64,000 bases of DNA from CAYUQT01 sp964596165. Lineage in GTDB: Bacteria > Planctomycetota > Phycisphaerae > UBA1845 > JAFGLZ01. Positions 34,811 to 42,684 of the stretch are shown here, in pieces. The stretch's first letter is position 1; each line of letters opens with the position of its first letter. The translations under genes and the position numbers were made by a program. The stretch lies in assembly GCA_964596165.1 (NCBI GenBank), contig CAZQTW010000022.1, positions 1-64,000 of the forward strand, given 5' to 3'. The notes beneath the pieces were generated by a model, which had not been told where the DNA came from, did no database searches, and was given only the letters and a program-made list of their open reading frames with translations.

Positions 34811-35018
34811 GTGCCGTAGGCACAAGCGAAAATAGCCCAGCGTTTTCAACGCTGGGTTGCGAATGCCGTCTTTCCCCAGTCCTTTAGGGACGACAGGACA
34901 CGGCGGTTCGACGACCGGTCGGCGATCATCTGTCGTGCCTACGGCACTCGGGAACGGTTGTCGCGACGGTTACCCAGCGTTGAAAACGCTGGGCTATTCT
35001 CGGCGGTCCCTACGGGAC
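34811..35018. repeat. Inverted pair of two-hairpin REP-like units
   Basis: Each unit has a small hairpin, a 12-base gap and the hairpin CCCAGCGTT/AACGCTGGG. The left unit (34811-34856) reads GTGCCGTAGGCAC. The right unit (34973-35018) lies inverted and reads GTCCCTACGGGAC. The small stem differs between units at one base pair by a compensatory G-C to C-G change. The gap between imuB and dnaE2 (34631-35100) also holds CCCCCC/GGGGGG at 34635-34653 and single hairpins at 34879-34891 and 34935-34947. No gene is seen there. Confidence 0.8.
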
Positions 35019-35100
35019 GCATGCCGACTGCATTCATACGAGCGACTTGAGCGCCAAATAGGATTGGTTGCGAACGCCCAATCTTTCTCAGCGATGTGCG

Positions 35101-38100
35101 ATGCAACGGATACTACTCAACGCCAAGAGCTACTTCTCCCTCATGTGGGGGACCCGATCGCCGGCCGAGGTAGTCCGCAAGGCGGCGGAACTGGGATATG
35201 ACGCCGTCGCGCTGGCCGATCGAGACGGGCTTTACGGACTCCCGGAATTCCTCGCCGAGGCGAAGCGGGTCGGCATCCGCGCGATCGTGGCGGCCGAGGT
35301 GTCCGATCCCGGCACCGGCCGGAGCGCCCTGCTGTACCCCAAAAACAGGGAGGGCTATGCCAACCTGTGCCGGATCCTGACGGAACGGTACACGATGGAT
35401 AGCCACAGAGGGCACAGAGAACACGGAGAAAGAGAAGCGTGTGTTGAGGATCAGCCGTCCGGCGACAATCTCAAATCTCAAATCTCAAATCTCAAATCCC
35501 TTCGGAATACAAGGGTGCCTGTCCCCGTTTTGCTCGGTCAGGATGCCTGCGATACGCTTCGATGCTCCGAGCAACCTTCCGGTTTCAACCTTGAACAATC
35601 GCTCTCCCGACACGCCGACGGTCTGGCAATTGTGACCGATTCGCTCGACATCATCCGGCGGCTGTCCGGGCGGGCATCGGTTTACTTTCACATGGGGCAC
35701 AGCCTGAAGCGCCCGCCCACCGAAACCGCACGATGTGGATGCCGGACTTCGGCGAATTTCCCTCGACAAGCTCGGGGCCTGTCCTCGACCCTGAGGCTCC
35801 CCTCGCCGGGCTCGGGGCCTGTCCTCGACCCTGAGGCTCGGCCCCGAAGGGAGTCTATCGAAGGCAGACCCCAAGGGAGTTCGTCGAAGGCAGGGGCGCC
35901 GGCCTCGGGCAATCTCAAATCTGAAATCTCAGATCTTCAATTCTCCTGCGAATCGGCAGGAGATTGGCATGAGGATCCTATAGACCCTAGACCTCAGAGC
36001 CTAGACCGTAGAAGTGGTTTCAAAACTATCCTTGGGTGCCACGGGCAGCTTGCTGGCAGTGCAGATTTGGCAGCAAACAGGGCAAACACGGGCGGGCAAG
36101 CCGCCCGTGGCACGCCCCGCAAGGGTTTTGAAACCACCTGTATCCCTCTGCCTTGTGTCATCGCCCCGCCCATGATGTTCTTCGATCGCGAGGACTACGA
36201 CCTTCATCGCCTCCTGCGAGCAATCGATCTGAAGCAACGGCTCAGTTCGATTCCCGCCGGTCAACTCGCCGACGAGCGAGCGCTCTTCGAATCGTGGGAG
36301 AGCCTGGCCGCACGGTTCGCCGCCATGCCCGAGGTCATCGAAGGGACGCAACACGTATTGGACGAGTTGCGATTCGAGGCCGATTTCAGCGAGGTCTTGT
36401 TTCCCGACTTCCCGTGTCCGGCGGACATGTCGGTGATCGAGTGGCTGCGGTGCAAGGTCTACGAGGGGGCGAGGAAACGTTACGGTTCTGAAAGGAATGA
36501 TCCGCCTTCGGATTTTCACAATCAAGCAAACGGGGACCGGCTCCCGTCCTTTCGAGACGGACTGCCCGGTTCTGGAGGGCACAAGGATGCCTGTCCCCGT
36601 TTTGTTCCAAAATCCCCAATCCCCTCCGTCGTCGTGGATCGCATCGAGAGGGAATTGGACCTGATCGAGGCCAAGGGCTTTGCGCCGTACTTTCTCGTCG
36701 TCGACGACATCGTTCGGCAATCGCCGCGGACGTGCGGGCGGGGGTCGGGCGCCGCCAGCATCGTCTCGTATTGCCTGGGGATCACGAATGTGGATCCGAT
36801 TCGCCACAACCTCATGTTCGAGCGGTTCCTCAATCCCGGTCGGACCGATCCGCCCGACATCGACGTCGATTTCGCATGGGACGAGCGCGACGACATCCTC
36901 GACTGGGTCTTCAAGACGTATGGAACGGAACGATCGGCGATGGTGGCCAATCACATTCGCTTTCGGCCGAGGATGGCCCTTCGCGAAACGGCCCGCGTGT
37001 TCGGCCTGCCTGAGTCCGAGATCAGTGCCGTCACGCACCGCCTGCCGTGGTTCTGGCAGACCGACGCGATGGACGATCTCGATCAGCTTGTCCGCGCGGC
37101 CCCACGAATGGCCGGCGTCGATCTCGATCCGCCTTGGCCGGAGATCATCGCCCTGGCCGGCCGGTTGATCGGCGTGCCGCGCGGGCTGAGCGTTCATTGC
37201 GGCGGCGTGGTGTTGACGCCCGGGCCGATCGGAGAACGTGCGCCCGTCCGCTTGGCGGCCAAGGGAGTCAATATCATTCCGTGGGACAAGGACGGCGTCG
37301 AGGAAATGGGCCTGGTCAAGATCGACCTGCTGGGCAACCGTTCGCTGGCCGTCATCCGCGATGCAATCGCCAACATCAAGGCCGAGGGGGTACCGTTCGA
37401 CGAAGGGACGTGGCACCCTATCGACGACGCGCGGACGCAGGCCCTGTTGGCCGGCGGCCGGTCGATGGGCGTGTTTTATGTCGAAAGCCCGGCCATGCGG
37501 CAGCTTCAGATCAAGACCGGTCGGGGCGATTTCGAACATCTGGTCATCAACACGTCGATCATCCGCCCCGCGGCCAATGCCTACACGCAGGAATACGTGC
37601 GGCGGGTACGCGGGCAGCCGTATGAGCCGATTCATCCGTTACTGAAGGATCTGCTGGCCGAGACCTACGGGATCATGGTCTATCAGGAGGACGTCTCGCG
37701 GGTGGCGATGGCGATCGCGGGTTTTTCGTGCGAACAGGCGGATCGGCTCCGCAAGATCATGTCGAAGAAGGACACACATCTGGAACTGGCACACTTCTAC
37801 AGGATGTTCGTTGAAGGGGCCAAGGCCAAAGGCGTTTCCGACGGTGCGATCGAAGAGATCTGGCGGATGATTCTGGCGTTCAGCGGATATTCGTTCTGCA
37901 AACCGCACTCGGCCAGTTACACGATGGTTTCGTATCAGTCGGCCTATCTGAAGGCGCACTATCCGGCGGCTTTTCTGGCCGCGGTGATGGGCAATCACGG
38001 CGGCTATTACAGCACGCAGGCGTACGTCAGCGAGGCGAGGCGATGGGGCATTGAGGTCCTGCCGCCGGACATCAACCTGAGCGAACGGAAATTCATCGCC

Positions 38101-38943
38101 ACGAACGGCCGAATCGTTACCGGCCTGGCCGAGATCAAGGGGCTGAGCGTCGCCGCCCAGAATGGCGTCCTGGAAGAACGTCGCCGACGTGGGCCGTTCG
38201 CCGGTCTCCACGATTTCCTGGCTCGGACTCACATTGCATACGCCGACGTGAAGTCGTTGATCCTGGCAGGCACGTTCGATCGTGTGGAGCCGGACAAAAA
38301 TCGTCCGACGCTGTTGTGGGAACTGAAGGTTTCGGGAGGGGCAACGTGCCGTGGCAACAGCTCCGATTCCCGATTGTCGATTTCAGGCTTTCGATTACAG
38401 GCCGGCGACAACAAAACGGGGACGAGCTTCCGCCGTTTCGTAACAGACCGCCGGGTTGCGAACAACACAAGGGAGCCCGTCCCTGTTTTGTTACGGAAGC
38501 CGCCTTCGGGAGACAATTTCACATCTCAAGTTTCCAATCTCAAATCCCCTCGTCTTCCCGACTACAGTCACGATCGAACGTTGCGCCTTGAGTACGACAC
38601 GCTGGGCTTTCTCACTGCAGTCCATCCCTTGGATCTCTTTGCCGCCGATGTGAAGACGCAGGGGCTGATCAAGGCGAATGATCTCGGCCGACACGTTGGC
38701 AGGACCGTGCGAATCCTTAGTTGGCCGATATCCTCCAAGACCATCTCGACCGTCGGGGGCGAGGACATGGAGTTTGTTTCGTTTGAGGACCAGACGGACC
38801 TTTATGAAGCGGTGCTCTTTCCGCGGGAGTACCGCACGTACGTTCACCTATTGGCACGTGACGAACCGGTCATCGTCACGGGGCGTGTGAATCGGGATTT
38901 CGGGGCCATCTCCGTTGTCGTTACACACATCGCGTCGGCATAA
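35101..38943 (+). CDS. dnaE2: Error-prone DNA polymerase III alpha, DnaE2
   Basis: This 1280-residue C-family polymerase has a PHP-like N terminus (MQRILLNAKSYFSLMWGTRS; metal-ligand histidines mostly lost, so probably inactive). The polymerase core has the palm motifs GRGSGAASIVSYCLG and PDIDVDFAWDERDDIL, and a catalytic aspartate in EMGLVKIDLLG. The fingers-region FCKPHSASYTMVSYQSAY and a C-terminal OB-like part (TVRILSWPI, VTGRVNRDFG) follow. It is about 200-300 residues longer than usual DnaE2 because low-complexity segments encoded by repeats interrupt it at about residues 98-160, 212-350, 461-510 and 1076-1152. All keep the frame. ATG 35101 was chosen over an upstream TTG. Confidence 0.9.
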   Translation: MQRILLNAKSYFSLMWGTRSPAEVVRKAAELGYDAVALADRDGLYGLPEFLAEAKRVGIRAIVAAEVSDPGTGRSALLYPKNREGYANLCRILTERYTMDSHRGHREHGEREACVEDQPSGDNLKSQISNLKSLRNTRVPVPVLLGQDACDTLRCSEQPSGFNLEQSLSRHADGLAIVTDSLDIIRRLSGRASVYFHMGHSLKRPPTETARCGCRTSANFPRQARGLSSTLRLPSPGSGPVLDPEARPRRESIEGRPQGSSSKAGAPASGNLKSEISDLQFSCESAGDWHEDPIDPRPQSLDRRSGFKTILGCHGQLAGSADLAANRANTGGQAARGTPRKGFETTCIPLPCVIAPPMMFFDREDYDLHRLLRAIDLKQRLSSIPAGQLADERALFESWESLAARFAAMPEVIEGTQHVLDELRFEADFSEVLFPDFPCPADMSVIEWLRCKVYEGARKRYGSERNDPPSDFHNQANGDRLPSFRDGLPGSGGHKDACPRFVPKSPIPSVVVDRIERELDLIEAKGFAPYFLVVDDIVRQSPRTCGRGSGAASIVSYCLGITNVDPIRHNLMFERFLNPGRTDPPDIDVDFAWDERDDILDWVFKTYGTERSAMVANHIRFRPRMALRETARVFGLPESEISAVTHRLPWFWQTDAMDDLDQLVRAAPRMAGVDLDPPWPEIIALAGRLIGVPRGLSVHCGGVVLTPGPIGERAPVRLAAKGVNIIPWDKDGVEEMGLVKIDLLGNRSLAVIRDAIANIKAEGVPFDEGTWHPIDDARTQALLAGGRSMGVFYVESPAMRQLQIKTGRGDFEHLVINTSIIRPAANAYTQEYVRRVRGQPYEPIHPLLKDLLAETYGIMVYQEDVSRVAMAIAGFSCEQADRLRKIMSKKDTHLELAHFYRMFVEGAKAKGVSDGAIEEIWRMILAFSGYSFCKPHSASYTMVSYQSAYLKAHYPAAFLAAVMGNHGGYYSTQAYVSEARRWGIEVLPPDINLSERKFIATNGRIVTGLAEIKGLSVAAQNGVLEERRRRGPFAGLHDFLARTHIAYADVKSLILAGTFDRVEPDKNRPTLLWELKVSGGATCRGNSSDSRLSISGFRLQAGDNKTGTSFRRFVTDRRVANNTREPVPVLLRKPPSGDNFTSQVSNLKSPRLPDYSHDRTLRLEYDTLGFLTAVHPLDLFAADVKTQGLIKANDLGRHVGRTVRILSWPISSKTISTVGGEDMEFVSFEDQTDLYEAVLFPREYRTYVHLLARDEPVIVTGRVNRDFGAISVVVTHIASA
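35393..35532 (+). repeat. In-frame repeat block A inside dnaE2
   Basis: It begins with a CACAGAGGGCACAGAG tract encoding SHRGHREHGE. AAATCTC is then repeated from 35467 to 35498 (encoding NLKSQISNLKS). A half-palindrome GGTGCCTGTCCCCGTTTTG (35514-35532) follows. These are simple or dispersed repeats, not normal DnaE2 sequence. Confidence 0.75.
35771..35839 (+). repeat. Direct repeat inside dnaE2, period 40
   Basis: The stretch containing TCGACCCTGAGGCTC occurs at 35771-35799 and again at 35811-35839, so a 29-base unit is repeated with a 40-base period. A related copy of the core lies at 8510-8524. A tract of AAATCT units follows at 35911-35942. Confidence 0.75.
36014..36137. mobile_element. 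124-base MITE-like palindrome inside dnaE2
   Basis: The ends GTGGTTTCAAAAC (36014-36026) and GTTTTGAAACCAC (36125-36137) are perfect 13-base inverted repeats. An inner arm, GTGCCACGGGCAGCTTG, pairs with CAAGCCGCCCGTGGCAC with one mismatch. The whole element can form one long hairpin. It carries no gene. It lies within the insert between the PHP-like and polymerase regions. Confidence 0.75.
36526..36606. repeat. REP-like palindrome in dnaE2, copy 1
   Basis: The left arm CAAACGGGGACCGGCTC (from about 36527) pairs with the right arm ending GATGCCTGTCCCCGTTTTG (36586-36604). It is read in frame and encodes part of the insert at residues 461-510. The same arm sequence occurs in the half-copy at 35513-35532 and in the palindrome at 38410-38492. 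Confidence 0.75.
38410..38492. repeat. REP-like palindrome in dnaE2, copy 2
   Basis: ACAAAACGGGGACGAGCTTC (38411-38430) pairs with GGAGCCCGTCCCTGTTTTGT (38472-38491) with a few mismatches over a 39-base spacer. It is followed by AATCTCAAATC-type filler at 38515-38548. The frame is kept. Confidence 0.75.
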
Positions 38944-39154
38944 ACGCGTGACGTGGCCGGTTGCCCCGCTCCACGGGGGCAAACCAGGGCTCATCCCCTA
39001 TGGGATTTGAGATTTGGAATCTGAGACGTGAGACTCAAGTCCCGTCATGTCGGGGCAGCCCGTTCGGCCGTAGCAGGGGTTGAAGGGCGAGCATCCACAG
39101 GGGGGGGAGTGTGTCGAAGCCTCGCGAGCCGCGGCTCGGCAAGGGCCTCATCCA

Positions 39155-39310
39155 TCAGACTCGAGGCGGCTTGTTGCGGTCTTCCTCGGCCAGTTTCACC
39201 TTCCGGTACCACGTCCATAGCGGCAGCCCGAGGACGGCAAACGCGCAAACCGCGATGACGATGAGTTCTCGCGGAGAGGTAAGGCAACAGAGCCCGACGA
39301 GGTTCAACAA
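39155..39310 (-). CDS. 51-residue single-pass membrane protein
   Basis: The minus strand encodes a start at TTG 39310, a hydrophobic helix (ELIVIAVCAFAVLGLPLWTWY) and a basic-acidic tail (RKVKLAEEDRNKPPRV). This is a natural-looking small membrane protein. GGGGA lies 7 bases before the TTG. The frame begins just past the stop (TGA 39314-39316) of the diguanylate cyclase gene and is the same frame, so it is either a separately started gene or a read-through extension. The rest of the gap 38944-39154 holds only a reversed AAATCTC-type repeat at 39002-39040. Confidence 0.6.
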   Translation of the reverse strand: MLNLVGLCCLTSPRELIVIAVCAFAVLGLPLWTWYRKVKLAEEDRNKPPRV

Positions 39311-39313
39311 GGA

Positions 39314-40675
39314 TCATTCCCCGTTTGAGGCGCCCTGGGTGGCGGGCGCGTCCGCCAGGCGGCCGAACTGCCCGCCGATCGGCAGGATGCGATTCTTACC
39401 CTGGCGCTTGGCGGCAATCAAGGCCATATCCGCGCGGCGAACCAGTTCGTCGGCCGAACCGGCCTCCCACGGGAAACTGGCCAGCCCGCCACTGATCGTC
39501 AGGTGGCCGCGGGCATCCGGACCCAGGCTGGGGAACCGATGGGTGATCAGTGCGTCGCGAAAACGATCCACCACGCTCAGCGGATCGGTGGGATGCTGCG
39601 AACCGGCCTTGCGGGGTTGGTCCGCATCCCAGAAGACCACGGCAAACTCGTCGCCGCCGAACCGCGTCACCACATCGTGGCGGCGACAGCATCGCTGCAC
39701 GAGTTGGCCGACCTCCCGGATGATCTCATCACCGGCCTGATGGCCATAGGTGTCGTTGTAGTACTTGAAGTTGTCGATATCAAACAACAGGAGCGTCACG
39801 CGAAACCGCTGACGATTGGCTCGTTCGAGGAGACTTGGCAGAAACTGATTCAAGAAACGACGGTTCTTCAATCCGCTGACCGAATCCGTCTGCGCCAGTT
39901 GCGCCATCTCGGATTGCCGGCGGCAGGCCTTGAGGATCCCGCCGAACAGACGGGCGTAAGCACGAAGTCTCTCCCCCTGTGCGGGCGTGTAGGATCCCTC
40001 CCGACGCGGCCCCAGGTAGATTTGCCCCACGAGGTCCTTCCCGTCGGTCAGCCCCTCCGTGAGGGGCGGGGACGAGACGGGAGACCCCTTCCGGACCGAT
40101 CGGCCGTAGGCCGCGATCTCGACGCCGGTCGCGTCGAATACCCGTTTTGTGTAGTCGGCCAACCGTTCCAAGACCTGTACCGGATCGTCCTGTAGGCACG
40201 ACAACAGGTCGGCCGCCTCGCTCAGCTCGTCGTTCGGGATGGGTTCGCGGCGGACCGGCGGTCCGGAGCAAGCGGCCTCAGCCTCCGATTCGAGAGGCGG
40301 GCCGATCAGTTCCTCGAGATCCTCGGCGGTCAGAGGGTTGATGAGGTAGTCGTCCGCTCCCAAGGCGAGAAGACGCCGAGCCAGGGGTTCGGCATAAGGC
40401 CGACAACAGATGATGACGGGAACTCCCTCGCCGGCGGCGGCCCTCAAGCCCGCCACCGCCGCGTCCAGCCTTCGCGGTCCGTCGTCCACGCCGACCAGAA
40501 CCGCACGAACGTCCGGATCGGCCGCCTTCACGATGCCGGACAAGTAGGTATCGGCCTCGACAACCTCCCAATCCGCGGGACCGACTCGTCGCAGCGAGGC
40601 GGAAATGCCGTCACGATCCGCCACCACGATCAAACGGCGCCCTCGCGTCGTCTTCTCGTCTAACCGATCCATCAT
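39314..40675 (-). CDS. Diguanylate cyclase (GGDEF) with receiver-like N terminus
   Basis: Residues 14-125 resemble a response-regulator receiver (RRLIVVADRDG, LVGVDDG, VPVIICC, LALGADDYLINPL) but lack a clear phospho-acceptor aspartate. A linker region of about 120 residues (residues 150-265) is GAF-like. The C-terminal GGDEF domain has DIDNFKYYNDTYGHQAGDEII and the active site RFGGDEFAVVF. The RRHD that ends five residues before GGDEF fits the inhibitory I-site. It would make cyclic di-GMP in the cytoplasm. Its ATG overlaps the stop of the upstream gene by four bases. Confidence 0.9.
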   Translation of the reverse strand: MMDRLDEKTTRGRRLIVVADRDGISASLRRVGPADWEVVEADTYLSGIVKAADPDVRAVLVGVDDGPRRLDAAVAGLRAAAGEGVPVIICCRPYAEPLARRLLALGADDYLINPLTAEDLEELIGPPLESEAEAACSGPPVRREPIPNDELSEAADLLSCLQDDPVQVLERLADYTKRVFDATGVEIAAYGRSVRKGSPVSSPPLTEGLTDGKDLVGQIYLGPRREGSYTPAQGERLRAYARLFGGILKACRRQSEMAQLAQTDSVSGLKNRRFLNQFLPSLLERANRQRFRVTLLLFDIDNFKYYNDTYGHQAGDEIIREVGQLVQRCCRRHDVVTRFGGDEFAVVFWDADQPRKAGSQHPTDPLSVVDRFRDALITHRFPSLGPDARGHLTISGGLASFPWEAGSADELVRRADMALIAAKRQGKNRILPIGGQFGRLADAPATQGASNGE

Positions 40676-41340
40676 CCCACCTCGTCGGGCGGCAAAACCT
40701 CACCCAAGAGTGCATCTACTTCCTGTCGGCTCACGAGGGGTTCGCCGAATGCCGAATGAGGTCCGCTTGCCTTTGCGGATCGGCCGGCGATCGCTTGCTC
40801 CCGAGCCTTGCGGCCGCCCGGAGGCACTCGTTGGGGACGACCGGCCGCCGGTTGCCACGGCGTGGGAACCCGTGTGGAACGGTGTGCGTGTCCTCCCTTC
40901 GTCGGCGATCGACCGGCGTCCGCCGTACTTGCCTGTCGAACATCCGTCCCGGAAGACTCGGCCGGCCGATCTTGTGCCACGGCGGCCAACACGGCAGCGA
41001 TGTGGTCGGCGGTAATCTCCGACTTGGCTCCGCAGGAAATCGCCCGTTGTTGGCGCTGTCCGTTCGCGGACCGCCCGTAGACGTAAACGGGGATGCTCGG
41101 CGCGTGAGCGGCGGCCAGCGTGAAGAACTCCAGCTCACTGGGCTCAAGCGAATCCAAGCACACGAGGACGGCCGAAATCGGCCTGTCCGCCGGCCGTACC
41201 AGGCACGCCAAGGCGCCGTAGACCGTCTCGCAATGTTCGACCTCATACCCGGCCTGATCGACCGCCGAGTCGAAATCATCCGTTGTCTTCGACAGGCGCT
41301 CCGCTACATGGAGGACTACCGCTCGTGTGGAGGAATCCAT
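40672..41340 (-). CDS. Degenerate receiver-like protein paired with the diguanylate cyclase
   Basis: The first 115 residues of this 222-residue protein have receiver-like alternation (AVVLHVAERL, ISAVLVCLDS, PVYVYGR, ISCGAKSEIT) but no phosphorylation site. A proline-, arginine- and serine-rich linker follows. The end, LVSRQEVDALLGEVL, resembles the EIDALL peptide of FliM that binds CheY-P; this resemblance is weak. It is co-transcribed with the cyclase (4-base overlap), so it probably regulates it. Confidence 0.65.
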   Translation of the reverse strand: MDSSTRAVVLHVAERLSKTTDDFDSAVDQAGYEVEHCETVYGALACLVRPADRPISAVLVCLDSLEPSELEFFTLAAAHAPSIPVYVYGRSANGQRQQRAISCGAKSEITADHIAAVLAAVAQDRPAESSGTDVRQASTADAGRSPTKGGHAHRSTRVPTPWQPAAGRPQRVPPGGRKAREQAIAGRSAKASGPHSAFGEPLVSRQEVDALLGEVLPPDEVG

Positions 41341-41401
41341 CGTAGGTCATACCCCTCGCGCTCACAGCCACTCCGAATCGGACGGCTGCTCCATCCCGTC
41401 G

Positions 41402-41431
41402 AGTCTATCACGTCCGTTCGTTCGTTGTCAA
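41402..41431 (-). promoter_or_regulatory. Promoter of the cyclase operon
   Basis: On the minus strand TTGACA (41426-41431) is followed after 18 bases by TAGACT (41402-41407). The leader is about 55 bases. The -35 box is perfect, the spacing slightly long. Confidence 0.5.
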
Positions 41432-41435
41432 ACAC

Positions 41436-41464
41436 TTGGCAAGGCCGGCCTCGTTTCATACCAT
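41436..41464 (+). promoter_or_regulatory. Putative promoter of the M20/dacB pair
   Basis: TTGGCA (41436-41441) is followed after 17 bases by TACCAT (41459-41464). It stands back to back with the cyclase operon promoter and about 50 bases before the M20 GTG start. Confidence 0.4.
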
Positions 41465-41514
41465 GAATGGTTTCCGACCCGAGCCGAACACGGGATCGGA
41501 TCAAGGGGTGGGCC

Positions 41515-42684
41515 GTGAACAACGAACTCGCGAGGTTGATCGGTGCCATCGATCCCTCACGGATCGGCGCGCTGGCCTTGGAATGGGTGTCCGTTCCCAG
41601 CCCCACGGGGCACACACGAGCGATCAGTGAACGGTTCGCCAACCACTACCGTCGCTTGGGGTTCGATGTCGAGAGCTTCTTCGATGTGCCTGACGCGCCC
41701 GGCGTTGCAGCCCGTCGGAATATGGGCAGCAAGGGTTTGACGTTGCAGTTGGACGGGCACATAGATCACATTCCGGTGGACCATGCGCCGCCGACGTTGG
41801 TCGACGGCGTCATTCACGGTCGGGGTGCGTGTGATATGAAAGGGCCGTTGGCGGCACTGGCCGAGGCGGTCCGTGTGATCGTTGAATCCGGCCTCCGGCT
41901 GAAGGGTTCACTCTTGTGCACCACGCACGGAACGCACGAGGCTCCGTACGGTTACGGCGAGGGGCTGTCGGCCATGATCCGGCGTGGCGTGCACGGTGAT
42001 GCCGTTCTGGTGGCGGAGGGTCCGAGCGACTACATCGCGCTCGCCGGACGCGGCTCCGCGATCTACGACCTCCGGATCACGCGGCCGGGAACCGTCGAAC
42101 ACGAGCTGAGGTGTCCCGCGGAAACACCGGCCTGGGCCGCCGTTCGCGCGGCTGCGGAGATCGAGCGCATGCGGGCGGAACTCGCCGCGGGACCCGTGCG
42201 ACCCTATGTGGGCACCGAGAGTATCTTCCTTGGGCAGTTGCACGTGGGCGACTTTTACAACCGGGTTCCCACGGAGGCCTATCTTCAGGGCACGCGCCGC
42301 TTCTTCGCCACGCATCCTTCGTCGGAGGTTCGCCGTGAGCTGGACGAGCGGCTTCGCCCCGTGGTCGAGGGGGCGGGATGCTCGTTGGCGATGGGCTTCC
42401 AGTTGGTTCGTGAGGGGTTTGAGGTGTCGGCGGACGAACGGTTGGTCCATGCCCTTCGGCAGGCGATGACGGACGTCGACGGCCGTGAGCCCGAATACGG
42501 AGCCTTCGCGGCGGTGGGCGACGTCTCCCTCTTCGTCGCGGAGGCCGGCGTACCGGCCGTCTACGCCGGGGCCGATGATGCCACCGCTCACGCGGACCGC
42601 GAATGCGTCTCCCTGGACAAACTGGTCCGAGCCGCTCGTGTCTACCTGTTGACAATCGTCAACTATCTTGGTTTGGAGGAATGA
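41515..42684 (+). CDS. M20-family metallopeptidase (ArgE/DapE-like)
   Basis: This protein of about 389 residues has the M20 metal ligands: His in LQLDGHIDHIPVD, Asp in GRGACDMKGP, catalytic Glu in THGTHEAP, then a VAEGPSD site and a late His in TAHADRECV. The length is right for the deacylase/dipeptidase branch. The substrate is unknown; a peptide or N-acyl amino acid is likely. The GTG at 41515 has AAGG 8 bases upstream. Its stop overlaps the dacB start as ATGA, so the two genes are likely co-translated, and a role in recycling cell-wall peptides is possible. Confidence 0.85.
   Translation: MNNELARLIGAIDPSRIGALALEWVSVPSPTGHTRAISERFANHYRRLGFDVESFFDVPDAPGVAARRNMGSKGLTLQLDGHIDHIPVDHAPPTLVDGVIHGRGACDMKGPLAALAEAVRVIVESGLRLKGSLLCTTHGTHEAPYGYGEGLSAMIRRGVHGDAVLVAEGPSDYIALAGRGSAIYDLRITRPGTVEHELRCPAETPAWAAVRAAAEIERMRAELAAGPVRPYVGTESIFLGQLHVGDFYNRVPTEAYLQGTRRFFATHPSSEVRRELDERLRPVVEGAGCSLAMGFQLVREGFEVSADERLVHALRQAMTDVDGREPEYGAFAAVGDVSLFVAEAGVPAVYAGADDATAHADRECVSLDKLVRAARVYLLTIVNYLGLEE

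Noticed and set aside
35467..35498. Tandem AAATCTC tract as a possible CRISPR array
   Set aside because: The units are 7-8 bases without spacers, and no cas gene is near; it is a simple repeat.
36001..37635. A 544-codon open frame opposite dnaE2
   Set aside because: The dnaE2 catalytic motifs fix the plus strand; this frame is a shadow.
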